Of a stretch of DNA of 35,440 nt, positions 1 to 14,277 are shown in pieces. The notes under the pieces were generated by a model that worked only from the letters and a program-made list of their open reading frames with translations, had not been told where the DNA came from and did no database searches. The position numbers were made by a program, and so were the translations under genes. This stretch comes from a bacterium (GTDB lineage: Bacteria > Planctomycetota > UBA11346), in contig JAIFND010000013.1 in the NCBI GenBank assembly GCA_020047915.1, forward strand, positions 1-35,440, given 5' to 3'. How positions within the stretch are numbered: position 1 is the first letter of the stretch; each line of letters opens with the position of its first letter.

Positions 1-20
1 GGCTGTGCCCCCGCACCCCC

Positions 21-88
21 GAGTCCTCAAGGGCAGCGACTTTGCCGACTTTGACTTGGCAGGTCAAAGTCGCTGCCCTCAAGGACTC
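21..88. repeat. Intergenic inverted repeat (about 24-bp arms)
   Basis: The left arm (21-44) and right arm (65-88) are reverse complements over about 24 bp with two mismatches, around the shared core GGGCAGCGACTTTG. A second possible pairing, GACTTTGAC (47-55) with GTCAAAGTC (63-71), sits inside it. The element lies 5 nt beyond the stop codon of the CPBP protease gene, so it could act as a terminator. It lacks a T-run and resembles the other inverted-arm elements in this window. The rest of 1-93 holds no gene. Confidence 0.8.
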
Positions 89-93
89 TAGGT

Positions 94-3077
<2,984 letters not shown>

Positions 3078-3083
3078 CCCGAG

Positions 3084-3169
3084 GAGCTTTGAGCTTTGAG
3101 CTTTGAGCTTTGAGCCCGCAGGGCTCATCTCGAGCTACGGGCCCAAGGCACCAAGCTCAAAGTCAAAGC
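3084..3169. repeat. GAGCTTT heptamer inverted-arm element between guaB and guaA
   Basis: GAGCTTT is repeated four times in perfect tandem (3084-3111) and followed by GAGC. The opposing arm at 3154-3169 reads AGCTCAAAGTCAAAGC, which is the reverse complement of about two units. The intervening sequence is about 38 nt. The element fills nearly the whole guaB-guaA gap and ends 5 nt before the guaA ATG. In RNA it could pair and mask the guaA start region, but that is inference. Confidence 0.85.
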
Positions 3170-3174
3170 AAGAC

Positions 3175-4725
<1,551 letters not shown>

Positions 4726-4730
4726 CGCCG

Positions 4731-4761
4731 TAAACCCGGCCGGCACAGCCGGCCGGGTTTA
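4731..4761 (+). terminator. Perfect 14-bp hairpin after guaA
   Basis: TAAACCCGGCCGGC (4731-4744), a 3-nt loop ACA, and the exact reverse complement (4748-4761) begin 5 nt after the guaA stop codon. The position suits a terminator for guaBA. There is no T-run after it, so it may be a factor-dependent terminator or an RNA-protecting hairpin. Confidence 0.65.
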
Positions 4762-4967
4762 GGACGCCCCGGGCGGGGCGTCCGGCGGCGTCACTCGCGC
4801 GCACGACCCGATAGGGTCGGCAGCGCGACGCCCCGCAGCGAGCCGGCTGGCGAGCAAGGGGTGGCGAGCGAGGCGGCCATGAGCCGCCGAGCGGATAGAA
4901 CGCGACAGATCAGCCCCGGGCGGGGCGTCCGGCGGCGTCACTCGCGCGCACGACCCGATAGGGTCGG
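4762..4967. repeat. Two 54-bp direct repeats rich in small hairpins
   Basis: The 54-bp segment beginning CCCCGGGCGGGGCGTCCGG and ending CCCGATAGGGTCGG occurs at 4767-4820 and again at 4914-4967, a spacing of 147 bp. The first copy is extended into a perfect 9-bp hairpin, GGACGCCCC/GGGGCGTCC (4762-4783). Both copies carry the small hairpin CGACCC-GATA-GGGTCG. Between them lies another stem, GGCGGC/GCCGCC (about 4873-4889). No credible gene lies in 4726-4986; the small ORF called there is a translation of the repeats. It looks like a REP-type or decayed tandem element. Confidence 0.8.
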
Positions 4968-4986
4968 AATCGCGGCATCGGCAGAG

Positions 4987-6093
4987 TCAGCCGGCGAACT
5001 GCCCCACCGGTGTGACCACCACCTCGCAGCGCCCGCGCGCCGTGCTCATCCACACGACAAAGCGGCCATCGGGCGAGAACTGCGGATGCGGATCAAGATG
5101 CCACGGCCCACGCGCGTGTGGCGGCTGCGGCAGGCCGCTGTGGATGACGCGGCGCGTGCGCGTCAACGCGTCGTAGAACAGCACCTGGCAGGGCTTCTCG
5201 GCCCAGTAGTACGGCGACTGGTCGGCGCACCAGAAGCGCGCGCTACGATCGGCGTGGGCGTGGCACAGCGGCTCGGGCCAGACCAGGGTCGTCGTGCCGT
5301 CGCGCAGGTCGTGCACATGCACGCCGCTGTCGTACTCGATGTAGGCGATGCGGCCGTCGGCCAGCCACCATTCGTGGCAGGCGCCATGGTATGGACGGCA
5401 CGGAAACTGCGCGTTGATGCAGCGGTAGCCGCTGCCGTCTCGACGCATGGTGAAGGTGCGCAGGCGGTGGTGGATGAAGCGGCCGGAGACCGGATGCCGC
5501 GCCTGGTCTTGGGCGATGAGCAGCAGGTCGGGATCATGCAGACTGAACTGGGCATGGTTGTGCCGCGCCTGGAACTCCTGCACCATCTGCACTGCGCCGC
5601 TGCGCAGATCAAGCAGGGCGAGGGCACAACTGTCACCGACTTCGCAGTCGAGGGCGAGATGATGGCCGTCGGCCGAGCAGGTGAGGTGGGTGGCGGTGCG
5701 GAAGATGTGGCGACCGGCGACGAACTCCGCAGGCAGCGCACCAAGGCGTTCGAGACGGCCCTCGACGTCGATACGCCACACTGCACCCTCGCTGCAGAAC
5801 CACGCCGCATCGCCGGACGGGCACACCGCCAGGGTCTCACCGCACGCGGCCTGCGGAAACCAGCGCGGTTCGCGCTCGGCCGGATCAAGCCCTATGCGCG
5901 CGGCGAAGACCTGCGGATTGGGCGGGAAGGCGACCGCGAACCACAGCCAGTGTCCATCCGCCGAGATCGCCGGGTTGGTGTAGTAGAGGCCGCGCTGGAT
6001 CGGGGCGATCGCGCTATCCAGGTGCCAGCTCAACGTGCCCGAGAGCGGATCCGGGACGGCGGTGAAGGCGGGATGCGAAGTCGGGTCGAACAT
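4987..6093 (-). CDS. Beta-propeller protein resembling oligogalacturonate lyase
   Basis: This 368-aa protein is built of repeated beta-propeller-like blades ending in motifs such as ISADGHWLWF, CPSGDAAWF and FSPDGRFVVW. Several features recall family PL22 oligogalacturonate lyases: HNHAQFS, HEWWLADGRIAYIEY, CHAHADRSARFWCAD and a late HPQFSPDG, where His and Gln residues would bind Mn2+. That assignment is by motif resemblance only; a different sugar-acting or scaffolding propeller is possible. No signal peptide is seen, which suits the cytoplasmic Ogl type. The ATG at 6093 is chosen because it lies 2 nt after the nadA stop. The N-terminal 150 residues of the ORF-track entry are out-of-frame nadA. 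It is probably co-transcribed with nadA, an unexpected partner. Confidence 0.65.
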   Translation of the reverse strand: MFDPTSHPAFTAVPDPLSGTLSWHLDSAIAPIQRGLYYTNPAISADGHWLWFAVAFPPNPQVFAARIGLDPAEREPRWFPQAACGETLAVCPSGDAAWFCSEGAVWRIDVEGRLERLGALPAEFVAGRHIFRTATHLTCSADGHHLALDCEVGDSCALALLDLRSGAVQMVQEFQARHNHAQFSLHDPDLLLIAQDQARHPVSGRFIHHRLRTFTMRRDGSGYRCINAQFPCRPYHGACHEWWLADGRIAYIEYDSGVHVHDLRDGTTTLVWPEPLCHAHADRSARFWCADQSPYYWAEKPCQVLFYDALTRTRRVIHSGLPQPPHARGPWHLDPHPQFSPDGRFVVWMSTARGRCEVVVTPVGQFAG

Positions 6094-6095
6094 GG

Positions 6096-7067
<972 letters not shown>

Positions 7068-7089
7068 GGCGCAAAGGCTGGAGGCGGGT

Positions 7090-7109
7090 CGCGCGAGGCA
7101 ACTCGCGCG
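7090..7109 (-). terminator. 8-bp hairpin with a 4-nt loop between the S8 protease gene and nadA
   Basis: CGCGCGAG (7090-7097), loop GCAA, then CTCGCGCG (7102-7109) form a perfect stem in the 81-nt gap between the protease stop (7149) and the nadA start (7067). It may end the protease transcript or lie in the nadA leader. There is no U-run. Confidence 0.45.
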
Positions 7110-7148
7110 TGGCCGATCCGTGCCAGAGTCTGGGCGCAGCCCCCCGAA

Positions 7149-10100
7149 CTAACGCCGGCGGCGGCGGATGAGCCAAGCCACGAGCGGGATGCCGAGCAGC
7201 GCCAGACCCATGCCGCCGCCGCAACCGCTGCCGTCCTTGTCGGTCTGGATGACGACGCGGAAGGTGCGGGTGGCGGTCAGCACGCCGTCAGTCGCCGTCA
7301 CCTGCACCAGCGCAAGACCGGCGCTGGCGTTGGAGGTGACGTTGAAGGTGTACGTGCCGATGCCGTTGCCGCCAGGCGAACTGGTGAAGGCCACCGGGTT
7401 CGCGATCACGTAGGGATTGAGGCTGACCGCGGTAACACTCAGGGTTTCCGGCAATGATAGGGGCTGTCCGGCAGCCACATCCACGTCATCGGCGGCGGTC
7501 GAGACACTAACCGATCCGCCTCCCTTGGGGAAGACGATGTCAGCAATGCCGGTCAGGGTCGGACGGTGGCTGTAGCGCACGCTCAGGCCGGTATCGCACA
7601 CCTTCATGTGCGCCTGGCCAGCCGGACGCGGGCTGTTCATGATCGTCGAGGGGGAACCGTCGTCATTGCGATCGAAGGCGTCGGTAGGCGTCGCCGCAAC
7701 GGCAGCGGTGGCAGCAGGGGTCGGAAGGATGGTGACCGAACTACGACCAAGCGGGATGGCCGGGTTGGCGATCCACACCATGCCTTCTCCCGGAGTGGCC
7801 GACGCTGGGGTAATGCTGAGAATCAGATCCCCACTTGTCGCGCGCGAGGTCGTGACCGGCAGTGCCGCCGTGGCGGCAGATGTGGCGTCGTCGTTCCAAT
7901 AACCCTGCGTCACATTGACGTTGCCAGCCGAGCTGCGGAAGCCGCTGCCGATCACGGTCAGGTTGTTGGTCTCGCCGATCGCGACGCCGGTTGGCGAAGT
8001 GCTGGAAATGGTGGGGTTAGGATAGGTCTGGAAACCGTAGAGGCGCAGGTCCACCTTTTTGATCTGGCCGAAGAAGGTTCCCCCGAATTGGGACTCGTCC
8101 TGCATCAGCAGTTGCCACTCATTGTACCACAGCGGGTCGATGGCGCGCCCGGCGGAGGTCGTTGTTCCGGCGGGCGGATTCTTGGTGTAGGCCGGCTCAC
8201 CCCAATGGACGAAGGAGGTGAAGGTCCATTTCCAGATGCCGTTCTGGTTGATGATCGTGCCGGGGCGCTGGCGACCGAGATAGGCCGTGGTGCCGTAGAT
8301 CTTGTTGGGCGGTGCCGAGACCAGATCGACCGGCGGCGACACCAGCAGGAAGTGCCAATCGCCCGAGTTCGCCTGGCTGTTGGCAGGCGGACTGGGCGTG
8401 GTCATCTCGACGTCGAGTTCGACCGCCTCGACCCGGAAGTTGGCTGGGAAATCAGAGGTCGTCGGATCGACGCGCAGCGGCGTGCGGGTCCAGAAGCTGC
8501 TGGGTTTGGGGGCATTGTCCGCCACCGTGGTGCCAGCGTCGATGTCCGGCGGAGGAAGGCCGGCAATGTCCACTCCCGGTGTTACCCATTCCTCCACGAT
8601 CGCGTTGGGCTCGCCCAGGATATAGCTGTAGGATGCGGTGACCGGATTGGTCAGCATGGCCGGCATCAGCGGCCAATCGAGGGCGCCGGGTTCCTCAACG
8701 CCGCCGCCGTTGCCGCCGTTGATCAATGCGTTCACATTGAGCGCGCCAAAGCCGTAGCGACCGTTATAGACCAAGTTGGTCTTGTTGGGCAGCCACCAGC
8801 CCCAGGGGTCATGGGGAAGGCCGGTGGTTCCAAACGGTGCAATGTCAGTCTTGTCCTGGCTGCGCTGCACCATCAGGGCGCGGACGTCGCGCCAGTGCAG
8901 ATCTGTCCGCGCCTGCATCATCAGAACGCCGGCGCCACCAGCCAGGGCAGCGGCATACGAGGTGCCGGCCAGGAGGCTCTTGGGCGGCACATAGCAGCCG
9001 TTCTCGTAGGCGAGGTTATCCGGATCCTTGTAGCGGATGTTGGGATCGGGCCAGGCATCAGGGTTGGGCAGCGGGTTCGCTTGCGGCACGCCGCGCCGAT
9101 CAACAACCAGGGCATCGTCACCAAGGTTCGGCGCCGTGGTTCCATCGTCCATGCCATCGACGGCCCGATTGGGATTCAGCGGGGGTGTGATGGTGACGTA
9201 GTCATTGGTGTCAAAGTTGCAGCTGTTGCGGGCGTACCAGGTGCCCGATTCCGACACCGTGTAGGGCAGGTCGTTCATCCAACCGATCCGTCCGGTCCAC
9301 GGGCCTGGATTGCCGGGATCCGGCCAGGCGTCGGTCGGGTCGGTGGTGCAGATGCCGGGGAGAGGGAGGGTGGGTATCGGTGAGCCAGCCGGGGCAGAGG
9401 CAATCAGGTTGGGGCCATACTCGCTGAACAGGGCCTTGACGTAGCTCCTGGTGTGACCGGCGATCGGGATGACATGCCGGTTGAGGTATCCATCGAAAGA
9501 CGAGCAGTCCTGATACGAAGTGTTGGCGAAGATGAAGCCGAACTCGCCATTCGTGACACCGTCATACTCCGGATCACCCCACCGGGCATTCGGATTGAGG
9601 TGACCACCATTGCCTGCCGCCCAGAAGATCGGCGAACCGAAGCCGCCGCGGCCGTAGGCGCCAGCATCGCGCAGGCCCTGGACCACAGTCAGGGCGTCGG
9701 GGGCGTAGGTGCTTTGTCCGTTATCGACCGGACCCCAGGCGCAGACGATGGCCCAGGTGCGAAAGTTGAGGCTGGACGCGTTGAGCTGGTTGGTGATTGC
9801 GCTACGCAACCGGTCATTGGGGGTTGCCACGCTGCCGAGAATCGAGCGCCGATCCTCGGACTCGTCGTAGATCTCGGGCAGCACCTTGCTAACGAAGAGC
9901 TTGGAGGCCCACGCAACGCCCGATACACCAATGCCATTGTCACCGACGGCGCTCAACAGACCTGCCATGGCGGTGCCATGATAATCGCTAATGCTCTCCA
10001 TGTTGGGCAGAGCGTCGTTGCGCAGGTAGTCCCGGCTGTAGGTCATGTTGACGTTGCCGACGAGATCCTCGTGCGCGACATCAACACCACCATCAATCAG

Positions 10101-10868
10101 GTTGATGTTCGCCCCCAGGCCGGTGTACCCCGCTGCCCAGGCCGGCTTGACGTTCAGGCCGGCCCTCTCGAGGGTGTCGAGATGCCACTGCCCCTCAATG
10201 CTGTTGACGCCCTCGTTCGGGGGGGTCGGTCCGGGCGGGACCACGACCGGCGGGATCAGCGGGTCGTTGGGCACGGCGCGGCTGGCCAGCGGCAGCATCA
10301 GCACCGGTTCCACCGAACGTACGCGCCTGTCGCCCTGCAACGCGACTGCCGCGTCGAGGGCGGCGAGCAGGCTGGTATCCTCGGGTTCTAGCAACCAGGT
10401 GTCGCGGCTGCCGGGCAGCGCTTCACGCAGATGCAGGCGGTGGTCACGCGCGATCGCGGCCATCTCGTCGGCCTTATACGCAGCGATGATGACGCGCCGG
10501 GTGGCCAGCACGCGCGAGCCGCGGTCGCCGCGGTTGCCGTTGAGGTAGAGTACCGGGAGGGCCTCGGTGGCGGCTCCGGCCGACAGCAGATTGCGCGCCG
10601 CCGCCTGCAGGTTGCTGCGGCTGCTGCCGAGCAGGCTGACCCGCGCGGCGCCATGGCGGTTGCGCTGCACCGTGGCGACCCCAGGTACGATCGCCGCATT
10701 CTTCTCACCATCGATGTGCAACTCGTCCTCGGCCAGGACCATAGGCACAGCGCTCTGGCCCGAGCGGAGCAGCATGGGCTCGCTCGCCTGGGCAGGACCG
10801 GCCGCAAGTGCGACGGCCAGGACGACAGGCACGATGTGCCGGAGGCGACGAGACATGGAGGACTCCAT
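7149..10868 (-). CDS. Exported subtilisin-like (S8) protease with P-like and IPT/TIG domains and a sorting-like C-terminus
   Basis: This is a 1239-aa secreted protease. A signal peptide occupies about residues 5-29 (hydrophobic core VPVVLAVALAAG, cleavage near AQA-SE). The propeptide-like region runs to about 220. The S8 catalytic triad is visible: Asp in LIDGGVD (D259), His in DYHGTAMAG (H297) and Ser in AGTSYAAALAGG (S637). The oxyanion Asn lies in WAAGNGG (N420). An insert of roughly 200 residues separates N420 from S637. A proprotein-convertase P-like beta domain follows (about 770-950), then an IPT/TIG-like domain and an Ig-like domain. The tail GCGGGMG, a hydrophobic stretch and five arginines resemble GlyGly-CTERM or MYXO-CTERM surface-sorting signals. 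Either M1 or M5 (10856) could be the start. It lies 121 nt downstream of secDF on the same strand. Confidence 0.9.
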   Translation of the reverse strand: MESSMSRRLRHIVPVVLAVALAAGPAQASEPMLLRSGQSAVPMVLAEDELHIDGEKNAAIVPGVATVQRNRHGAARVSLLGSSRSNLQAAARNLLSAGAATEALPVLYLNGNRGDRGSRVLATRRVIIAAYKADEMAAIARDHRLHLREALPGSRDTWLLEPEDTSLLAALDAAVALQGDRRVRSVEPVLMLPLASRAVPNDPLIPPVVVPPGPTPPNEGVNSIEGQWHLDTLERAGLNVKPAWAAGYTGLGANINLIDGGVDVAHEDLVGNVNMTYSRDYLRNDALPNMESISDYHGTAMAGLLSAVGDNGIGVSGVAWASKLFVSKVLPEIYDESEDRRSILGSVATPNDRLRSAITNQLNASSLNFRTWAIVCAWGPVDNGQSTYAPDALTVVQGLRDAGAYGRGGFGSPIFWAAGNGGHLNPNARWGDPEYDGVTNGEFGFIFANTSYQDCSSFDGYLNRHVIPIAGHTRSYVKALFSEYGPNLIASAPAGSPIPTLPLPGICTTDPTDAWPDPGNPGPWTGRIGWMNDLPYTVSESGTWYARNSCNFDTNDYVTITPPLNPNRAVDGMDDGTTAPNLGDDALVVDRRGVPQANPLPNPDAWPDPNIRYKDPDNLAYENGCYVPPKSLLAGTSYAAALAGGAGVLMMQARTDLHWRDVRALMVQRSQDKTDIAPFGTTGLPHDPWGWWLPNKTNLVYNGRYGFGALNVNALINGGNGGGVEEPGALDWPLMPAMLTNPVTASYSYILGEPNAIVEEWVTPGVDIAGLPPPDIDAGTTVADNAPKPSSFWTRTPLRVDPTTSDFPANFRVEAVELDVEMTTPSPPANSQANSGDWHFLLVSPPVDLVSAPPNKIYGTTAYLGRQRPGTIINQNGIWKWTFTSFVHWGEPAYTKNPPAGTTTSAGRAIDPLWYNEWQLLMQDESQFGGTFFGQIKKVDLRLYGFQTYPNPTISSTSPTGVAIGETNNLTVIGSGFRSSAGNVNVTQGYWNDDATSAATAALPVTTSRATSGDLILSITPASATPGEGMVWIANPAIPLGRSSVTILPTPAATAAVAATPTDAFDRNDDGSPSTIMNSPRPAGQAHMKVCDTGLSVRYSHRPTLTGIADIVFPKGGGSVSVSTAADDVDVAAGQPLSLPETLSVTAVSLNPYVIANPVAFTSSPGGNGIGTYTFNVTSNASAGLALVQVTATDGVLTATRTFRVVIQTDKDGSGCGGGMGLALLGIPLVAWLIRRRRR

Positions 10869-10989
10869 GGAAGGGACCCCTATGAGACACGGTTCGGACC
10901 CGAGGAATTACCCCCAAACGCCCACCGGCGTTGGAGTGTGGCAAACGCTCGGGGGCGCGCCTCGTCCGACCGGACAGGTCTGGATCGAC

Positions 10990-13900
10990 CTATTCAGCCG
11001 GTTTGGCGTCCACAACCGGGGCGGCGGGCGCCTGGGCGCCAGCTTCGACCTGGCGACGGAAGGACAGCAGCAGCGGGCTGGCGATGAACACCGAGGAGTA
11101 GGTGCCCAGCGTAATGCCGATGAGCAGGGTGGCGCAGAAGCCCTGCAGCGAATCGCCCGCGAAGATCAGCATGAAGATCAAGGCGACGATGACCATGCCG
11201 CCGGTCAGCACGGTGCGCGGCATGGTGTCGGCGATCGCCGCATCGATGACCTGGTCGAGTGGCTTGCCGGCCATCTTGCCGACATATTCGCGGATACGGT
11301 CATACACGACGATCGTATCGTTGATCGCGTAGCCGATCACGGTCAGCACCGCGGCTACCACGGTCAGGTCGATGCGGATGCCGAACAGGACCGCCAGGCC
11401 GACGGTCTGGATGACCACATGCAGCAGGCTGACAGCGGCGCCGAAGCCGTAGGCCAGCTCGAAGCGGGCGGCGATGTAGAGCAGCATGGCGACGAGGGCC
11501 AGCGAACAGGCGACCAGGGCCTGCCACTTCATGCGGTCGGCGACCTGGCCGCTGAAGTGCTGGCTGGCGGGGAAGGGCTGGGCGACGACGATGCGCTGCG
11601 CGGCGGCGGCATCGACCAGGCGTTCGACCACTTCGCCGGCCACCGCGCCGAGCGGCTTGGCGTCGGCCTCGGCGATGCCGCCGGTCACCAGCAGTCCGGC
11701 ACAGCGCTTGGCGATGGCGTCCATCGCTTCCACGGCGCCGGCTCCCGGTCGTGGGCGGTCAGCGTACTGCACGGTGAGTTCGAGGGTCGAGCCCACGGCC
11801 TTGGCGGTGACCGTGCGGCCGAGGTTGGCCAGCCGCGAGGCGATCTCCTCAGCTTGGAGAGTGGTTGCGGGTTCGAGCAGGGCGACGGCGACGCTGAGGC
11901 GGTTGTCGGCGAAGCTGGTGGTCAGCACCTCGTCGCCTTCGGCGGCGACCGCGCCGGCGAAGGCCTGTCCGATCGCGACCTTGAAGGCGTCGGTGCGCTG
12001 CGAGATGGCTTCGGACTGGGTGGCGATGCGGGCCGAGAGCGGATTCAGGCGATCGCGCTCGACGACGCGGGCGCCAGCGGTGTCCGGCGGGGTGGCGCCG
12101 CGCAGGCGCTCGATCTCGCGGATCAGTTCGCCGCGCTGCTGTTCCAGTTCGTTGCGCTCGCGCTCAAGGCCGGCGCCTTCGACATCGCGGACGCGGAAGA
12201 CCCACTGCCGGCTGGCGGTGCCGGCCTGGGCCAGCGAGGCGAAGTAGGGCTGGGCCTGGATCTCCTCGGGATTGAGCAGGCTGCTGCCGCGTTGCGCTTC
12301 CGGCACGGTGGCCCAGGCGGCGGCGAGGCGCTGATCGATCGCATCCTTGCTCTGCTCGGCGAGGAAGCCGACCTGCACCATGGTGCCGCCGGTGAACTCG
12401 ATGTCGAAGTTGCGGTCGAAGCCGGCGCCAGGGGTCAGCTTGTGGCCGAAGGCGAAATAGCCCATGCCGGCGATGGCGGTGACGAAGGTGAGGATGTACA
12501 TCGGTATGCGCAGGCGCACGTAGCCGAAGGGCAGGGGCTTGAAGAAGGACGACAGCGAGATGCTCTGGCGGCCGCGGCACAGCCAATCGGTGAGCAGCCG
12601 GCCGAGGTAGAGGCCGCTGAACATCGAGATCGCGATGCCGATGATCAGGGTCAGACCGAAGCCCTTGATCGGGCCGGTGCCGATCATGTAGAGGACCAGG
12701 CCGGTGATGGTGAGGAAGGCGCGATCGTAGCCGGCCTCGATCGCCGCCGGCAGCCCTTTGTCCTCCTTCATTTCTTCGCGTATGCGCTCGAAGACCAGCA
12801 CATTGGTATCGATCGACATGGCGATCGACAGAATGAGGCCGGCGATGCCGGGCAGGGTCAGGGTGGCGCCGAAAATCGACAGCGTGGTCCAGGTCAGCAT
12901 GCCGCACACGCCCATCGCGGCGAGGGCGACCAGGCCAAGGCGGCGGTAGTACCAGCCGAGGAAGGCGACGATCGCGGTCAGGCACCAGGCCATGGTGACC
13001 AGGGCACGCTCGATCTCCTGGTGGCCGAGGGTCGCACCGACCACGCGCTCGGAGAGGATCTCCGGGGTGACGGCCAGCGAACCGGCCTTCAGCACCCCGC
13101 GCAGGTCGGCGATCTCCTCGCTGGTGAAGCGGCCGCTGATCACGCAGTCGCGGCTGCTCGGCTCGATGACGCGTGGATCGCTCTTGACCACGCCGTCGAA
13201 GGTGATGGCGAGACGGCCGGTGCCGGCGCCCTTGTCACCGCGCTCCTTGATGCCGCTGGTGAACTCGTGGTTCTTGCCGGTGCCGATGGCGGTGAAGGTG
13301 ATCGATACCGCCGGTTCGCCGTTGTGCAGGGTCTCGGCCGCGGTCGAGACGTCCTTGCCCGAAACGCGCACCGGTCCGAGGTGCAGGAAGCGGTCGGGTT
13401 CGAGGCCGGGCGGCGGTTCCTCGGGCGCGATGACATCCTGGCGCGTACCGACCGGCACGCGCGGATTGAAGCGGTACAGACCATTGCCGACGGCGGTCCA
13501 GGCGCAGGTCGGGTCGCCCGCCTTGGTCGAGGGGAAGTCCTGGTTGGGGTACTCGGCGATGACCTCGCGGAACTCCAGCCGGCCGGTGGTCTCCAGCACC
13601 TTGCGGGTGCGCGCCGCGTCGGCCTTGGTGCCGCCAGGGATGACGATCTGCACGTCGCCGTTGGACAGCCGTGCCACGACCGGTTCGGTCAGGCCGCGCT
13701 CGTCGAGGCGGCTGCGCAGGGTGCCGATGACCTCATCGTCGGCCGGCACCACCTGGCCGAGCTCGTTCTTCAGCCGGCAGGTGAATTCGACGCCACCGCG
13801 CAGGTCGATGCCGAGGTTGACGTGCCAGAACTCGCGCACCTCGTTGCCACGCGTGTAGGTGCGTCCGGTCAGGCGCTGGCGCAGGGCCAGCTCGTCGATG

Positions 13901-14214
13901 GTCGCCGGGGCGACGACGCGGATGCGGTGCGCCGCGGGGTCGTGGGCGACCTCGGTCACCGCGATGGCGGCATCGCGGGCGTTGCCGGCCAGACGCCGGC
14001 GCACCTCGTCGGCCTCCTGCGGCAGGGCCTCGATCGGATTGCCCGCCGCATCCTTGAGCACCACATCGAAGACGCGGCTTTCCGCCGGCTGTTCGGCGGC
14101 AGGGCGGATCTCGGCCTGCAGATCCTGGTCGCCGACCAGCACCTTGTTCTGCAGGAACTGCAGCAGCAGGGCGGTGAGCAGGACGGCGACGACGACCGAG
14201 AGGCGCTTGAGCAT
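10990..14214 (-). CDS. secDF: Protein translocase SecD-SecF fusion
   Basis: This single 1074-aa polypeptide combines SecD and SecF, inner-membrane proteins that use the proton gradient to pull exported proteins through SecYEG. The SecD half has TM1 at about 1-22, the LGIDLRGGV motif (about 135-142), a large periplasmic domain, and a TM block (about 400-545) with SIDTNVLVFERIREE. The SecF half begins about 565 with FDIEFTGGTMVQVGF and ends with a TM block (about 898-1055) containing GYAINDTIVVYDRIRE. The SecF periplasmic region (about 590-895) is about 300 residues and includes a coiled-coil-like stretch (about 683-706). That is much larger than the roughly 110-120 residues typical of SecF. 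yajC lies immediately upstream, the usual order for this system. The C-terminus is Ala/Pro-rich. Confidence 0.95.
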   Translation of the reverse strand: MLKRLSVVVAVLLTALLLQFLQNKVLVGDQDLQAEIRPAAEQPAESRVFDVVLKDAAGNPIEALPQEADEVRRRLAGNARDAAIAVTEVAHDPAAHRIRVVAPATIDELALRQRLTGRTYTRGNEVREFWHVNLGIDLRGGVEFTCRLKNELGQVVPADDEVIGTLRSRLDERGLTEPVVARLSNGDVQIVIPGGTKADAARTRKVLETTGRLEFREVIAEYPNQDFPSTKAGDPTCAWTAVGNGLYRFNPRVPVGTRQDVIAPEEPPPGLEPDRFLHLGPVRVSGKDVSTAAETLHNGEPAVSITFTAIGTGKNHEFTSGIKERGDKGAGTGRLAITFDGVVKSDPRVIEPSSRDCVISGRFTSEEIADLRGVLKAGSLAVTPEILSERVVGATLGHQEIERALVTMAWCLTAIVAFLGWYYRRLGLVALAAMGVCGMLTWTTLSIFGATLTLPGIAGLILSIAMSIDTNVLVFERIREEMKEDKGLPAAIEAGYDRAFLTITGLVLYMIGTGPIKGFGLTLIIGIAISMFSGLYLGRLLTDWLCRGRQSISLSSFFKPLPFGYVRLRIPMYILTFVTAIAGMGYFAFGHKLTPGAGFDRNFDIEFTGGTMVQVGFLAEQSKDAIDQRLAAAWATVPEAQRGSSLLNPEEIQAQPYFASLAQAGTASRQWVFRVRDVEGAGLERERNELEQQRGELIREIERLRGATPPDTAGARVVERDRLNPLSARIATQSEAISQRTDAFKVAIGQAFAGAVAAEGDEVLTTSFADNRLSVAVALLEPATTLQAEEIASRLANLGRTVTAKAVGSTLELTVQYADRPRPGAGAVEAMDAIAKRCAGLLVTGGIAEADAKPLGAVAGEVVERLVDAAAAQRIVVAQPFPASQHFSGQVADRMKWQALVACSLALVAMLLYIAARFELAYGFGAAVSLLHVVIQTVGLAVLFGIRIDLTVVAAVLTVIGYAINDTIVVYDRIREYVGKMAGKPLDQVIDAAIADTMPRTVLTGGMVIVALIFMLIFAGDSLQGFCATLLIGITLGTYSSVFIASPLLLSFRRQVEAGAQAPAAPVVDAKPAE

Positions 14215-14243
14215 GGGGCGGATTTCGAGTTGCGGGTTTTCAG

Positions 14244-14267
14244 GTTCCGGGGTCTTGCCCCCGGAAC
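14244..14267 (-). other. Hairpin between yajC and secDF
   Basis: GTTCCGGGG (14244-14252) pairs with CCCCGGAAC (14259-14267) across a 6-nt loop in the 63-nt yajC-secDF gap. There is no T-run in either direction. An attenuator or mRNA-processing hairpin inside a co-transcribed pair is plausible; that role is inference. Confidence 0.45.
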
Positions 14268-14277
14268 GCAGGCGCGG

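Noticed and set aside
4759-4941. 60-aa minus-strand ORF with internal duplication (TPPDAPPGA twice)
   Set aside because: The duplication is simply the translated 54-bp direct repeat.
10917-10932. AACGCC/GGCGTT stem in the leader between secDF and the S8 gene as a riboswitch
   Set aside because: Only a 6-bp stem is evident, with no conserved aptamer core that I can name.
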